Below are positions 36,387 through 44,746 of a stretch of DNA of 64,000 nt, piece by piece. Position numbers and translations under genes: made by a program. Origin of the DNA: Alphaproteobacteria bacterium (GTDB lineage Bacteria > Pseudomonadota > Alphaproteobacteria > Caulobacterales > Parvularculaceae); NCBI GenBank assembly GCA_016125425.1, contig WGLT01000010.1, positions 1 to 64,000 of the forward strand, read 5' to 3'. Below the pieces are notes generated by a model. That model was not told the DNA's origin. It worked only from the letters and a program-made list of their open reading frames with translations, and did no database searches. The first letter of the stretch is position 1, and each line of letters begins with the position of its first letter.

Positions 36387-37546
36387 GGCGCGAGTGGTCG
36401 GTCCTCGCCGCGGCGTTTTTGGCGACAGCGGCGCCGGCGGGCGCGCAGGATGCGCCGAACGCGAACGCCGCAAACGACGCCGCCTATCAGAATGCGGACG
36501 ATTACGATCTGGATCTATTCTCGCCCCCCGGCCCCGCCCTGTTGTCGCTCGACATCGCGTCGCGCCGCGCCTCCGCGCCTTCAACCCCGAAAGATGTCGG
36601 TTACGACATCGGGTCGGCCTCCGGCCCCGACGGCGATCAATACGGCCTTGCGCTTTCCGTCATGCCCTATTGGCTCGGGGCGCGTCGCATCACGCTTGAA
36701 GACTACCGCAACAATACGAACGCTTTGACGCGCATTTTCGCGCGCTCCGAATGGAGCGCCGGCGGGTCTTACATCAGCGCCGACGGCGATCACGCCTGGC
36801 GACTCGGCTTTGCGATGGAAACGCAATTGCTTGACGCGCAGGACCACCGCTTCGACCGCGGCGCCTTTCAATGCCTGCACGAGGCCTGGAATCGCACGCG
36901 CCGCGGCGAGCATGAAACCGCCGTCACTGACATCGCGAAAGCGCTCGCCGAAAATCCCGACATGACGGACGAAGACCTGCTCGCGCTGCAGCAGCAGGCG
37001 CTTTCAGGCGGCGCGGGCGCGGGCGCTTTCGACGACGCCCGTCGCGCCTGCGAGGATGCGAGCGCCGCGCGCCTTCTCGCAAAGCCCTCATGGCTCATCG
37101 GCGCCGGCGTCGGCCTGCGCTCGGACCAGAACCGTTTCGCCGGCTTTTCCTATGACGGCGTTTCGACCTGGACGCAGTATCGCCAGCCGGTGACGAAGAA
37201 CGGCCGCTTCGCCTTCTTCGCCGTCGCGCGCGGCGATTTCGGCCGCGCTTTCGATATCGGGCTCGCAACGCCCGTGAAGGCCGATGCGTGGGAGGCGGGC
37301 GGCGGCGCCTCGCTGCAAACGACGCGCTTTCGCCTCGATCTCAGCGCGACCTATGACCGGCGCAATTACGACGGGGCGAAGAATGACAATTTCATCCGTT
37401 ACGCCGCGATCGCCGACATCAAGATTGTCCGCGGGCTGTGGCTCGAAGGCAGCGTCGGTTATATCGACAACTCGCTCTATTCCTCCGGCGCCTTTGGCGG
37501 CGTTTCGGTGAAGTTTGACTTTTCGGATTTCCGGCGCGCGTTTTAA
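36383..37546 (+). CDS. Probable outer-membrane beta-barrel protein
   Basis: 387 residues with a signal peptide (RREWSVLAAAFLATAAPAGA-Q). The C-terminal two thirds alternate short polar turns and amphipathic strands (for example GRFAFFAVARGDFGRAFDIG, FRLDLSATYDRRNYDG and GLWLEGSVGYIDNSLYSSG), and the protein ends in Phe (SDFRRAF), as outer-membrane barrels do. The middle, about residues 155-240, is instead helical and charged, with two conserved-looking cysteines (FQCLHEAW, RRACEDAS). I know no family name for it. It is translationally coupled to the gene at 36018. The stop overlaps the convergent gene at 37543 by 4 bases. Confidence 0.6.
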   Translation: MRREWSVLAAAFLATAAPAGAQDAPNANAANDAAYQNADDYDLDLFSPPGPALLSLDIASRRASAPSTPKDVGYDIGSASGPDGDQYGLALSVMPYWLGARRITLEDYRNNTNALTRIFARSEWSAGGSYISADGDHAWRLGFAMETQLLDAQDHRFDRGAFQCLHEAWNRTRRGEHETAVTDIAKALAENPDMTDEDLLALQQQALSGGAGAGAFDDARRACEDASAARLLAKPSWLIGAGVGLRSDQNRFAGFSYDGVSTWTQYRQPVTKNGRFAFFAVARGDFGRAFDIGLATPVKADAWEAGGGASLQTTRFRLDLSATYDRRNYDGAKNDNFIRYAAIADIKIVRGLWLEGSVGYIDNSLYSSGAFGGVSVKFDFSDFRRAF

Positions 37547-38100
37547 AGCTGCGCGAACAACATGAAGGTGTAGGCGGCGAAAATCATCGCAACGCCCGGC
37601 GCCAGCAGCTTGTGATAGAGCCGCGAGCGCGTGACCATTGCGGCGACTGACGCCGTAAGAAATGCGACGTGGAGCGCCATGTCCCATGACTGCGGGAGCG
37701 AACCGTAGATCACAAGGTCTTTCACAGCGCTCGCCAGAACCGTGAGCACCAGCGCGCCGAAGAACCAGCGGCGATGATCGAAATAGGCTTGTTCGAGGTC
37801 ACAGCCCGCCTCGCTGACATCCGGAAAGATCAGGCCGGCGGCGAGATAGAACGCCACCGTCTGCAACAGGACAACGCCATAGCCGGCGAACGTCCATTCC
37901 GTGATCGCGCGCAGCGAAAACATCGCCCACCACATCTGCGTGGCGATCAGCAGGAGGACGGCCCCCTGCAGGAGCGCCGGCCAGTAAAGCTTCACCTTCC
38001 TGCGATGAAGGAGGATGGCGCGAAAACCCATCAGGACCTGCGTGATCGCAAGCCCGATGATGATCGAGATCAGGACCGAGAGATAGGAAAAGGCGTCCAT
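37543..38100 (-). CDS. Hypothetical integral membrane protein
   Basis: 185 residues with about six membrane segments: LSVLISIIIGLAITQVLMGF at the start, then LYWPALLQGAVLLLIATQMWW, FAGYGVVLLQTVAFYLAAGL, FFGALVLTVLASAVKDLVIYG, ALHVAFLTASVAAMV and LAPGVAMIFAAYTFMLFAQL. The first helix resembles a group of short unnamed membrane proteins in alphaproteobacteria. There are no charged residues in the helices that would suggest a transporter mechanism, and no function is proposed. It ends 4 bases inside the stop of the barrel-protein gene on the other strand. Confidence 0.65.
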   Translation of the reverse strand: MDAFSYLSVLISIIIGLAITQVLMGFRAILLHRRKVKLYWPALLQGAVLLLIATQMWWAMFSLRAITEWTFAGYGVVLLQTVAFYLAAGLIFPDVSEAGCDLEQAYFDHRRWFFGALVLTVLASAVKDLVIYGSLPQSWDMALHVAFLTASVAAMVTRSRLYHKLLAPGVAMIFAAYTFMLFAQL

Positions 38101-38178
38101 AGCGGCTCCGGCTCTCCGCGCCGGAGATTGCCGCTATTCGCCAGCATCGCCAAATCGACCGGACCGAACCCTTTCCAC

Positions 38179-38214
38179 AAAAAAGCGCCGCGCCTCGGAG
38201 GGAGCGCGCGGCGC
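38179..38214 (-). terminator. Rho-independent terminator of the barrel gene at 38266
   Basis: Read on the minus strand, a perfect 9-bp stem (GCGCCGCGC and GCGCGGCGC, at 38206-38214 and 38185-38193) is followed by TTTTTTG. It lies 51 bp after the stop of the outer-membrane protein gene. Confidence 0.85.
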
Positions 38215-38265
38215 CTTCTTGACCCACTGGCCACAGCCGATCGACCGGTTGTTTTCGCCCTTGGG

Positions 38266-38946
38266 CTAAAAGCTGAAGCGCAATCCGACATCGACATTGC
38301 TGCCGGCGTGATCGTAAGTCGCGCCCTCTGCGCGTAGGTCCTGACCTTTGAACTTGCCCGCGTTGAACCAGCGATATTGCGCGGTGAGGGAGACGCGATC
38401 GCTCACCGGAACCGCGATCCCGGCCATGACCTGATAACCGAAACTGCCGGCGCGGTCGTCGATCAACTGGCGGGGCTGCTCGGTCGGGAAAGGCGCGCGC
38501 GGCGCGACGAAATCAAGATGCGTGCTCGCATAGCCAAGCCCTGCGCCAAGATAGGGCTGAACGCCCTTCATGCTGAAATCCCAATAGGCGTTCGCCATCA
38601 AACGAAGCGTCGATTCAGTCACGTCGGCGAAGATCCGGCCGGTCGCCGGCACGACGGCCTCATAACTGCGCTGCGTATCGCGCGTATAACCGACTTCACC
38701 CTCGAGGCGGAAAGACCCGAACCGGCGGCCGAGCGCGACCTGCCCGCCAAGACCGGGCTCAAAGAAATTCTTGGTTCGCACCGTCATGCCGGGCGCCGGC
38801 GCATTGACGATCGCCCCGTCGGCGTCCTGGCGCAGCGAAACCGATCCGCCGATCGCGGAGTACCAACCGTCATCGGCCCTCGCGCTGACGGCGGCGAGCG
38901 TCAGCGCGGAACACAGTAAAATCCCCCTCGAAACGGAAGCCTTCAT
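38266..38946 (-). CDS. Outer-membrane beta-barrel protein (OmpA/surface-antigen type)
   Basis: 226 residues with a signal peptide (MKASVSRGILLCSALTLAAV then SARA-D). The mature protein is an eight-strand-like barrel, with GGQVALGRRFGSFRLEGEVG, WDFSMKGVQPYLGAGLGYAS and SVTAQYRWF-like SLTAQYRWFNAGKFKG, and ends NVDVGLRFSF with the terminal Phe used by the BAM machinery. It belongs to the group of small outer-membrane proteins called porin-family or msp4-like in alphaproteobacteria. It is divergent from the wHTH-TPR regulator at 39110, with 163 bp of shared upstream DNA, and has its own terminator at 38179-38214. Confidence 0.85.
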   Translation of the reverse strand: MKASVSRGILLCSALTLAAVSARADDGWYSAIGGSVSLRQDADGAIVNAPAPGMTVRTKNFFEPGLGGQVALGRRFGSFRLEGEVGYTRDTQRSYEAVVPATGRIFADVTESTLRLMANAYWDFSMKGVQPYLGAGLGYASTHLDFVAPRAPFPTEQPRQLIDDRAGSFGYQVMAGIAVPVSDRVSLTAQYRWFNAGKFKGQDLRAEGATYDHAGSNVDVGLRFSF

Positions 38947-39109
38947 TTTCGTTCTCCTTCAATGACAAACAGCGGCGGCCGGCTGGGTTCGCAGACTCGC
39001 GCCGTCCGGCCATTTCGGCTTCGGCGGCCTTCCCCCTCAACATGGCGGCCCTGATGAAACCCTGATCGCGATCTGATATTTTCAGGCCGTCGAACGGGGG
39101 AGGCTGTGC

Positions 39110-40690
39110 ATGCCGTTGGATGAGGATCCGCCGCAGGCGGCGATCAGGCTGACGGAGGTCGCGCCCTTCCGCATCGGCGCTCTCGACGTGCGGCCGGCGA
39201 CGCGCGAGGTCGAAAGGGCGGGCGTCGCCGAGCTGCTGGAGCCTCGCGTCATGCAGGTCCTGGTCGCGCTGGCGCGCGCAAACGGCGCTGTCGTCAGCCG
39301 CGACCAGCTGGTCGCGACCTGCTGGGGCGGACAGGTCGTCGGCGATAACGCCATCCATCGGGTGATGTCCAAGATTCGCGCGCTCGGTCAGACCCTCGGA
39401 GAGGGCGTCTTCAAACTCGATACGATTCCAAGGGTCGGCTACCGCCTCATCGCCGCGCCGCATGTCGATAAAGGCGATCCGGCGGAGTCTTCGGCGGCAA
39501 GCCAACAGGGCGGCGCACTGTCACCCGCCGACGCCGCTCCCCGCCGCGTCGTGCTCGCTCTCGGACTGGGCGGTCTCGCTGTTGCGGGCGGTCTCGCGAC
39601 GAGACCGCTCCGGCGCGCGCGACGCAAGGCCCGGCGCGTCGCCGATCTCATCGCGCAGAGCGAGCAGGTCGAGCGGATGGGGATGCCCGATTCCGAGGCG
39701 CAGGGCGTTGGCTTTCTTGAAGAGGCGGTCTCGCTCGAGCCGAATAGCGATCTCGCCTGGGGGCGGCTCGCCCTCGCGCGATGCCAGGCCAGTGAATACG
39801 CCGCGCCCGATGAGATGGCCGGCGCCGTTCTGGCCACGCAGGACGCGGCGCGGCGCGCTCTCGCCCTCAACCGGCGCCAGGTCGACGCGCTTGCGGCGCT
39901 CGCGCTCTTGCCGCCCTATTACGGCGATTGGACGAATGCCGAAGCCCGGATGAAATCCGTCCTCAAGGTCGACCCGGATCACGTGCCGACGCGCAATGCC
40001 CTCGATTTCTTCTATGTCGCAGTCGGCCGCGCGCTGGAAGGGGCGCGCGACAGGCTCGTCTACGCCATCAAAGAGCCGCTCCATGCGACGCACCAATACC
40101 GGCTGATTTACGCCTACTGGATCTTGAATGAGATTGGCGAAGCCGACCGCGTCGCAGAACGCGCCATGCAGCTCTGGCCGAAGCATCCCGGCGTGTGGCT
40201 GGGCCGCTTGTGGACGCTCGCTTTCACCGGCCGCGCAGACCGCGCCCTGGCGCAGGTTGAAAACGCCTCCGGCAGGCCGGATTTCTCTCCGCGATTCGTT
40301 GAAACCCTGCGGCTGTCCATGCTCGCGATCATGTCCCGCAAGGACGCCGATATCGGGCTTGCGATCGACCGGCTTCTGGGGTTGCTGAATGACGCGCCCA
40401 GCCACTCGATCAATGCGATCCTGATTTTGAACGGACTTGGCGAGATCGAAACCGCATTCAGTGTGGCAGAGGCCTATCTGCTCGAGCGCGGACCGCTCAT
40501 GGCGAGCGTGCGGTGGCGGAACGGCGAGGTTTCGATCAACGACCAGCGCAGACGAAAGACGAATATGCTGTTCGTTCCAGCCTCAGCGCCGATGCGGGCC
40601 GATCCGCGTTTTAACAAGCTCGCGGCCGATATCGGCCTGGCCGGCTACTGGACGCGCGCCGGCGTAACGCCAGACTACCTCGCGGCGTAA
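39110..40690 (+). CDS. Membrane-anchored winged-helix/TPR transcriptional regulator (CadC-like)
   Basis: 526 residues. Residues about 15-115 form an OmpR/PhoB-type winged helix: LEPRVMQVLVALARANGAVV, then SRDQLVATCWGGQVVGDNAIHRVMSKIRA (shown in parts), and IPRVGYRLIA. No receiver domain precedes it. A short hydrophobic stretch (RVVLALGLGGLAVAGGLA, about 147-164) is flanked by many arginines and probably spans the membrane. The rest is helical, TPR-like (FLEEAVSLEPNSDLAWGRLA, AARRALALNRRQVDALAALA). This is a one-component regulator architecture like CadC or ToxR. The ATG follows GGGGGAGG. The divergent outer-membrane gene is its best target candidate. Confidence 0.85.
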   Translation: MPLDEDPPQAAIRLTEVAPFRIGALDVRPATREVERAGVAELLEPRVMQVLVALARANGAVVSRDQLVATCWGGQVVGDNAIHRVMSKIRALGQTLGEGVFKLDTIPRVGYRLIAAPHVDKGDPAESSAASQQGGALSPADAAPRRVVLALGLGGLAVAGGLATRPLRRARRKARRVADLIAQSEQVERMGMPDSEAQGVGFLEEAVSLEPNSDLAWGRLALARCQASEYAAPDEMAGAVLATQDAARRALALNRRQVDALAALALLPPYYGDWTNAEARMKSVLKVDPDHVPTRNALDFFYVAVGRALEGARDRLVYAIKEPLHATHQYRLIYAYWILNEIGEADRVAERAMQLWPKHPGVWLGRLWTLAFTGRADRALAQVENASGRPDFSPRFVETLRLSMLAIMSRKDADIGLAIDRLLGLLNDAPSHSINAILILNGLGEIETAFSVAEAYLLERGPLMASVRWRNGEVSINDQRRRKTNMLFVPASAPMRADPRFNKLAADIGLAGYWTRAGVTPDYLAA

Positions 40691-40993
40691 GCGGGCGAGG
40701 CGAGCCCTTACAGTCCCGCCTTGCCTCCCCGCCCCTGAGCCTCTATAGAGCCCCCGATTTTCGGGAAATCCGCTTTTCCCGCGTCTGCCGACACACCCCC
40801 CGGCGCCTATATCCGGGACGAGGTCGGGGATGTCCCGCCGCCGGGGTAACGCCCTCGCGGCGGCGAACTGCGTTTTGTGCGCCTTCGCGCACGGGGCTTC
40901 GTTTGCCGCCGCTTCGGGCTTTCGGTTTGCCGGCGTTCGCCGGCGGGCGGCGGCGATGGTCGTTTGACCGCGGGATAAGCGAAAGGACGTTGG
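40691..40993 (+). promoter_or_regulatory. Structured GC-rich leader region upstream of ffh
   Basis: This 303-bp gap has no gene. It holds several stems: GCCGCCG/CGGCGGC at 40837-40843 and 40858-40864 with an inner GGG/CCC; GTGCGC/GCGCAC at 40877-40882 and 40887-40892; and GCCGCCGC/GCGGCGGC at 40905-40912 and 40947-40954, which encloses GCCGGCG/CGCCGGC at 40929-40944. The first and third pairs share the same sequence, so alternative pairings are possible. This suggests a structured 5-prime leader for the ffh message. No SRP RNA motif was seen. Confidence 0.45.
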
Positions 40994-42517
40994 ATGTTTG
41001 AGAGCCTAAGCGATCGTCTCGGTTCGATCTTCGAGAAGCTGCGCGGCCGCGGAGCTCTTGAAGAAAAGGACGTCAATGAGGCCCTCAGGGAGGTGCGGAT
41101 CGCCCTCCTCGAGGCGGACGTCGCCCTGCCCGTCGCCAAGGATTTCATCGCCAAGGTGAAAGAGCGCGCAGTCGGGGCGGAAGTCCTGCGCTCGGTGACG
41201 CCGGGCCAGCAGGTCGTCAAAATCGTCCATGACGCGCTTGTCGAGATGCTCGGCGGCGACGCCAAGGATTCCGCGCTGGATCTTGCGATGTCGCCGCCCG
41301 CGCCGATCCTGATGGTCGGCCTCCAGGGCTCGGGCAAGACGACGACGACCGCGAAAATCGCGATGCGCCTTGAAAAGCGCGAGAAAAAACGCGTGCTGAT
41401 GGCCTCGCTCGACACGCGCCGCCCCGCCGCGCAAGAGCAACTCAAAATCCTCGGCGAGCAGTCGGGCGTCAAAACCCTCCCGATCATTGCGGGACAAACG
41501 CCGGTCGACATTACGCGCCGCGCGATGGAGGCCGCAAAGCTCGGCGGCTTCGATGTCGTGATGCTCGACACCGCCGGCCGGCTTTCGATTGACGAACAAT
41601 TGATGGCCGAGGTCGCGGAGGTTCACAAAATCGCGCGGCCGATCGAGACCCTGCTCGTCGTCGACGCGCTGACCGGCCAGGACGCGGTCAACACGGCCGA
41701 GAAATTCAAGGAACGCGCGCCCGTCACAGGCGTCGTCATGACGCGAATTGACGGCGACGCGCGCGGCGGCGCGGCGCTTTCGATGCGCGCGGTGACGGGC
41801 GCGCCGATCAAATTCATCGGCGTCGGCGAAAAACTCGACGCGCTCGACGTCTTCGATCCCGAGCGGATGGCGGGACGCATTCTCGGCATGGGCGATATCG
41901 TTTCGCTCGTCGAGAAAGCGACGGAAGAACTCGATATCGAGAAGGCCAAGAAACAGGCGAAAAAGATCGCCAAGGGCGAATTCGATCTCGACGATCTCGC
42001 CGACCAGTTTCGCCAGATGCGGAAAATGGGCGGCATGGGCGCGATTCTCGGCCTGTTGCCCGGCATGGGAAAAATGAAAAAGGCGCTCGATGCGGCGGGC
42101 GGCTTCGACGACAAGGAAATCAAGCGTCAGGAAGCGATCATCAGCTCCATGACGAAAAAGGAGCGCAAGAAACCTGCGCTCCTCAACGCCTCGCGCAAAA
42201 AGCGCGTCGCCGCCGGCTCCGGCACGTCCGTGCAGGAGATCAACCGTCTTTTGAAGTCGCATCGCCAGATGGCGGACATGATGAAGAAGATGGGCAAGGG
42301 CGGCATGAAGGGCCTCGCCCAGCAGATGGCGAATATGGGCGGCATGGGCGGAATGCCCGGCGCCGGCGGCGCGGACCTCGCCGCGCTCGGCGCGCCGTCT
42401 GGCAAGAAATATCCGGGCTCGGAGGATGTCGATTTCGACGCCATCGAGCGCGCGCTTTCAGGCCAGGGACCGATGCCGCCGGGCGTCGGCCTGCCGGGAC
42501 TGGGAAAGAAGAAGTAA
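40994..42517 (+). CDS. ffh: Signal recognition particle protein Ffh
   Basis: 507 residues. The N domain (1-90) is followed by the SRP GTPase: G1 GLQGSGKT (109-116), the family-specific [12 protein letters not shown]3 [13 protein letters not shown] and G4/G5 with [15 protein letters not shown]. The methionine-rich M domain (about 320-470) begins [20 protein letters not shown] and includes the RNA-binding part [18 protein letters not shown]. It binds signal sequences of inner-membrane proteins and targets them with 4.5S RNA and FtsY. The tail is longer than that of E. coli Ffh (453 residues) and rich in Gly and Met. RpsP follows 26 bp later, the usual order. Confidence 0.97.
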   Translation: MFESLSDRLGSIFEKLRGRGALEEKDVNEALREVRIALLEADVALPVAKDFIAKVKERAVGAEVLRSVTPGQQVVKIVHDALVEMLGGDAKDSALDLAMSPPAPILMVGLQGSGKTTTTAKIAMRLEKREKKRVLMASLDTRRPAAQEQLKILGEQSGVKTLPIIAGQTPVDITRRAMEAAKLGGFDVVMLDTAGRLSIDEQLMAEVAEVHKIARPIETLLVVDALTGQDAVNTAEKFKERAPVTGVVMTRIDGDARGGAALSMRAVTGAPIKFIGVGEKLDALDVFDPERMAGRILGMGDIVSLVEKATEELDIEKAKKQAKKIAKGEFDLDDLADQFRQMRKMGGMGAILGLLPGMGKMKKALDAAGGFDDKEIKRQEAIISSMTKKERKKPALLNASRKKRVAAGSGTSVQEINRLLKSHRQMADMMKKMGKGGMKGLAQQMANMGGMGGMPGAGGADLAALGAPSGKKYPGSEDVDFDAIERALSGQGPMPPGVGLPGLGKKK

Positions 42518-42543
42518 GCTCACATCGCAAGAAGGAACGAAAA

Positions 42544-42918
42544 ATGTCTCTCAAAATACGTCTGGCGCGGGGCGGGACGAAAAAACGGCCCCATTATTCG
42601 ATCGTCGTCGCCGACTCCCGGATGCCGCGCGACGGCCGGTTCATCGAAAAGGTCGGCACTTACGATCCGCTTCTCAAAAAAGACGACCCGAAGCGCGTTC
42701 AGTATAACGAAGAACGCGTCAGGCACTGGCTCGGTCATGGCGCGCTGCCGACCGATCGCGTCGCGCGATTCCTGTCGGCGAACGGCCTTGTGAAATGGGA
42801 GCGCGGGAATAATCCGAAAAAGGGCGAACCCGGCGCGAAAGCCAAGGAACGCGCCGCCGAGCGCGCGGAAAAGCAAGCCGCGGGGAGCGCGCCCGCCGAA
42901 GAAGCCGCCGCGGAATAG
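42544..42918 (+). CDS. rpsP: 30S ribosomal protein S16
   Basis: 124 residues. The S16 signature is at the N-terminus: [20 protein letters not shown] and then [20 protein letters not shown], followed by [20 protein letters not shown]. The C-terminal 40 residues are an alanine/lysine/glutamate-rich extension, common in alphaproteobacteria. S16 is needed for assembly of the 30S subunit. Normally rimM and trmD follow; here the next gene is a BCCT transporter, after a 288-bp gap with hairpins, so the operon ends at this gene in this genome. Confidence 0.97.
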   Translation: MSLKIRLARGGTKKRPHYSIVVADSRMPRDGRFIEKVGTYDPLLKKDDPKRVQYNEERVRHWLGHGALPTDRVARFLSANGLVKWERGNNPKKGEPGAKAKERAAERAEKQAAGSAPAEEAAAE

Positions 42919-42931
42919 ACGCAAGGCTCGC

Positions 42932-42955
42932 CTTTTCGCCGCGTATGGCGAAAAG
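42932..42955 (+). terminator. Hairpin after rpsP, probable terminator
   Basis: A 9-bp perfect stem (CTTTTCGCC and GGCGAAAAG) with loop GCGTAT lies 14 bp after the rpsP stop. The run after it (CGTCG) is not T-rich, so termination efficiency is uncertain. Confidence 0.5.
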
Positions 42956-42963
42956 CGTCGAAA

Positions 42964-43059
42964 GGGGGCGGGGCGTCTCGGGCGTCCGGTCACGGCGATC
43001 GCCGAGCCGCCCGCCCCCCGTCTCGCTTCGCTGGACGCCTTCCCCGTAAGCGGGGAAGG
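42964..43059. repeat. Cluster of nested palindromes, REP-like
   Basis: GGGGGCGGG at 42964-42972 pairs with CCCGCCCCC at 43010-43018 and encloses the 12-bp palindrome CGGCGATCGCCG (42993-43004). A second stem, CCTTCCCCG/CGGGGAAGG with loop TAAG, lies at 43038-43059. The second one has the same core as the terminator at 28958-28990. The arrangement looks like a repetitive extragenic palindrome; copy number outside the window cannot be seen. Confidence 0.55.
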
Positions 43060-43206
43060 AGAACCGAGGCGCGCAGCGGCCCGTTTTTGCAATCTCGCGC
43101 AATATCGCCCATGTAGAGGCGCCCTTTAGAAGGAACCGGAGTCGGACCGATCCCCTTCGACAAACTCAAAGGAACCCGACCGCTCGTCTTCTGGCCGCCC
43201 GCCGCC

Positions 43207-44742
43207 GTGCTGGTGCTGGCGCTTTGCGCAAGCCTCATCGATTTCAGGGATTTCCTCGCCGCCGCGACGGCTGCGAATGACTGGATTCTCGCCCATTTCG
43301 GCGGGCTCTTCTCCCTCGCCTCTTTCGCCGCCGTCCTTTTGATCGCCTTCGTTTTTTTCTCGCCCCTCGGCAAAGTCAGAATCGGCGGCGAGGAGGCGGT
43401 TCCCGTGCTCAATCGCTGGAACTGGTTCGCGGTGACGCTGTGCACGACGATCGCGACAGGCATATTGTTCTGGGGAACGGCCGAGCCGCTTTTTCATTTC
43501 AACGACCCGCCCGCCTTCGCGCATGCGGCGGGACGCAGCGCCGGCGCCGAAACTTTCGCGCTCTCCACGCTCTATATGCACTGGTCGATCACGCCCTATG
43601 CGATTTACGCCGCGCCCGCGCTCGCATTCGCGCTCGCCTATTACAATCTCGGCAAGCCTTACTCGCTGAGCGGACCGTTATCGGTCGTGATGGGCGGCGC
43701 GGCGCGCGGGCCGGGCGCAGCGGCGATCGACGCGATCGCGCTCTTTGCGCTCGTCGCCGGCGTGGCGGCCTCTTTGGGCGCGGGCGTGATGACGCTGGTC
43801 GACGGCCTCGGCCGCGTGATCGGAATTCATGACGGCGCGGCGCCGCGCCTTGTCGTTACGGGAATAATCGTCGCGACCTATGTCGCCTCATCGGTGAGCG
43901 GATTGCAGAAGGGGATCAAGTTTCTCTCCGATGTGAATGTCCGGTTCTTCGCCGTCCTCGTTCTGTTCGTACTGATCGCGGGCCCGACATTCGCCATCCT
44001 CACGCATGGCGCGCAAAGCGTCGTTTATTATCTGAAAGAATTCCTGCCCTGGAGCGTCGGCGCGATCGAACGCGGCGACGATCAATGGACGCGCGACTGG
44101 ACGATTTACTATTTCGCGAACTGGCTCGCCTGGGCGCCGATAACCGCGCTTTTTCTGGGCCGCATCTCCGTCGGCTATACGGCGCGCGAATTCATCATTT
44201 TCAACATGGCGCTGCCGGCGCTGTTCGGCGTCGTGTGGATGACGGTTTTCGGCGGGGCCGCGATCAGTCTCGACCTGTCCCATCACGGCGCGCTGACCGA
44301 AGCGCTCGACCAGCGCGGACCCAAGGCGGCGGCCTACGCCCTGTTCAAGGCGCTGCCCTTCACTAGTCTCGTGACCTTCGGCTTCCTGTTCACAACCTTC
44401 ATCTCTTTCGTCACCGCCATGGATTCGAACACGCATTCCATTGCGAGCGTGTGCCTGAAAGCGCGCCGGCAGATTGACGACTCGAGGGGCGCCGGGCTCT
44501 GGATCAAAATATTCTGGGGCGTGCTGATCGGCGGCGTCGCCTGGGTGATGACCTCGACCAACGGCGTCGCGGGCGTCAGGATGCTTTCCAATCTCGGCGG
44601 CCTGCCGGGACTTTTGATTCTCATCGGTTGCGGCGCCGCGCTCGTCAGATTCGCGCTGATCGGGCCCGACCGCCTCAACGGCGCGTCGCGCGCCGGCGAG
44701 GACGATCCGGCGAAGCCGGCCGAACCTTCGCCCGCCGAATAA
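43207..44742 (+). CDS. BCCT-family (betaine/choline/carnitine) transporter
   Basis: 511 residues as drawn from the GTG at 43207. Twelve membrane segments are expected; the family motif is visible as WTIYYFANWLAWAPITALFL then GRISVGYTAREF, with FVTAMDSNTHSIASVC later. It imports quaternary ammonium compounds such as betaine or choline, coupled to sodium or protons. The GTG lies inside what looks like the first membrane segment (LVFWPPAAVLVLALCASLID), has no ribosome-binding site, and the frame is open upstream to 43117, so the real start may be earlier and use an unusual codon. It is convergent with the sugar-dehydrogenase gene. Confidence 0.88.
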   Translation: MLVLALCASLIDFRDFLAAATAANDWILAHFGGLFSLASFAAVLLIAFVFFSPLGKVRIGGEEAVPVLNRWNWFAVTLCTTIATGILFWGTAEPLFHFNDPPAFAHAAGRSAGAETFALSTLYMHWSITPYAIYAAPALAFALAYYNLGKPYSLSGPLSVVMGGAARGPGAAAIDAIALFALVAGVAASLGAGVMTLVDGLGRVIGIHDGAAPRLVVTGIIVATYVASSVSGLQKGIKFLSDVNVRFFAVLVLFVLIAGPTFAILTHGAQSVVYYLKEFLPWSVGAIERGDDQWTRDWTIYYFANWLAWAPITALFLGRISVGYTAREFIIFNMALPALFGVVWMTVFGGAAISLDLSHHGALTEALDQRGPKAAAYALFKALPFTSLVTFGFLFTTFISFVTAMDSNTHSIASVCLKARRQIDDSRGAGLWIKIFWGVLIGGVAWVMTSTNGVAGVRMLSNLGGLPGLLILIGCGAALVRFALIGPDRLNGASRAGEDDPAKPAEPSPAE

Positions 44743-44746
44743 CGCG

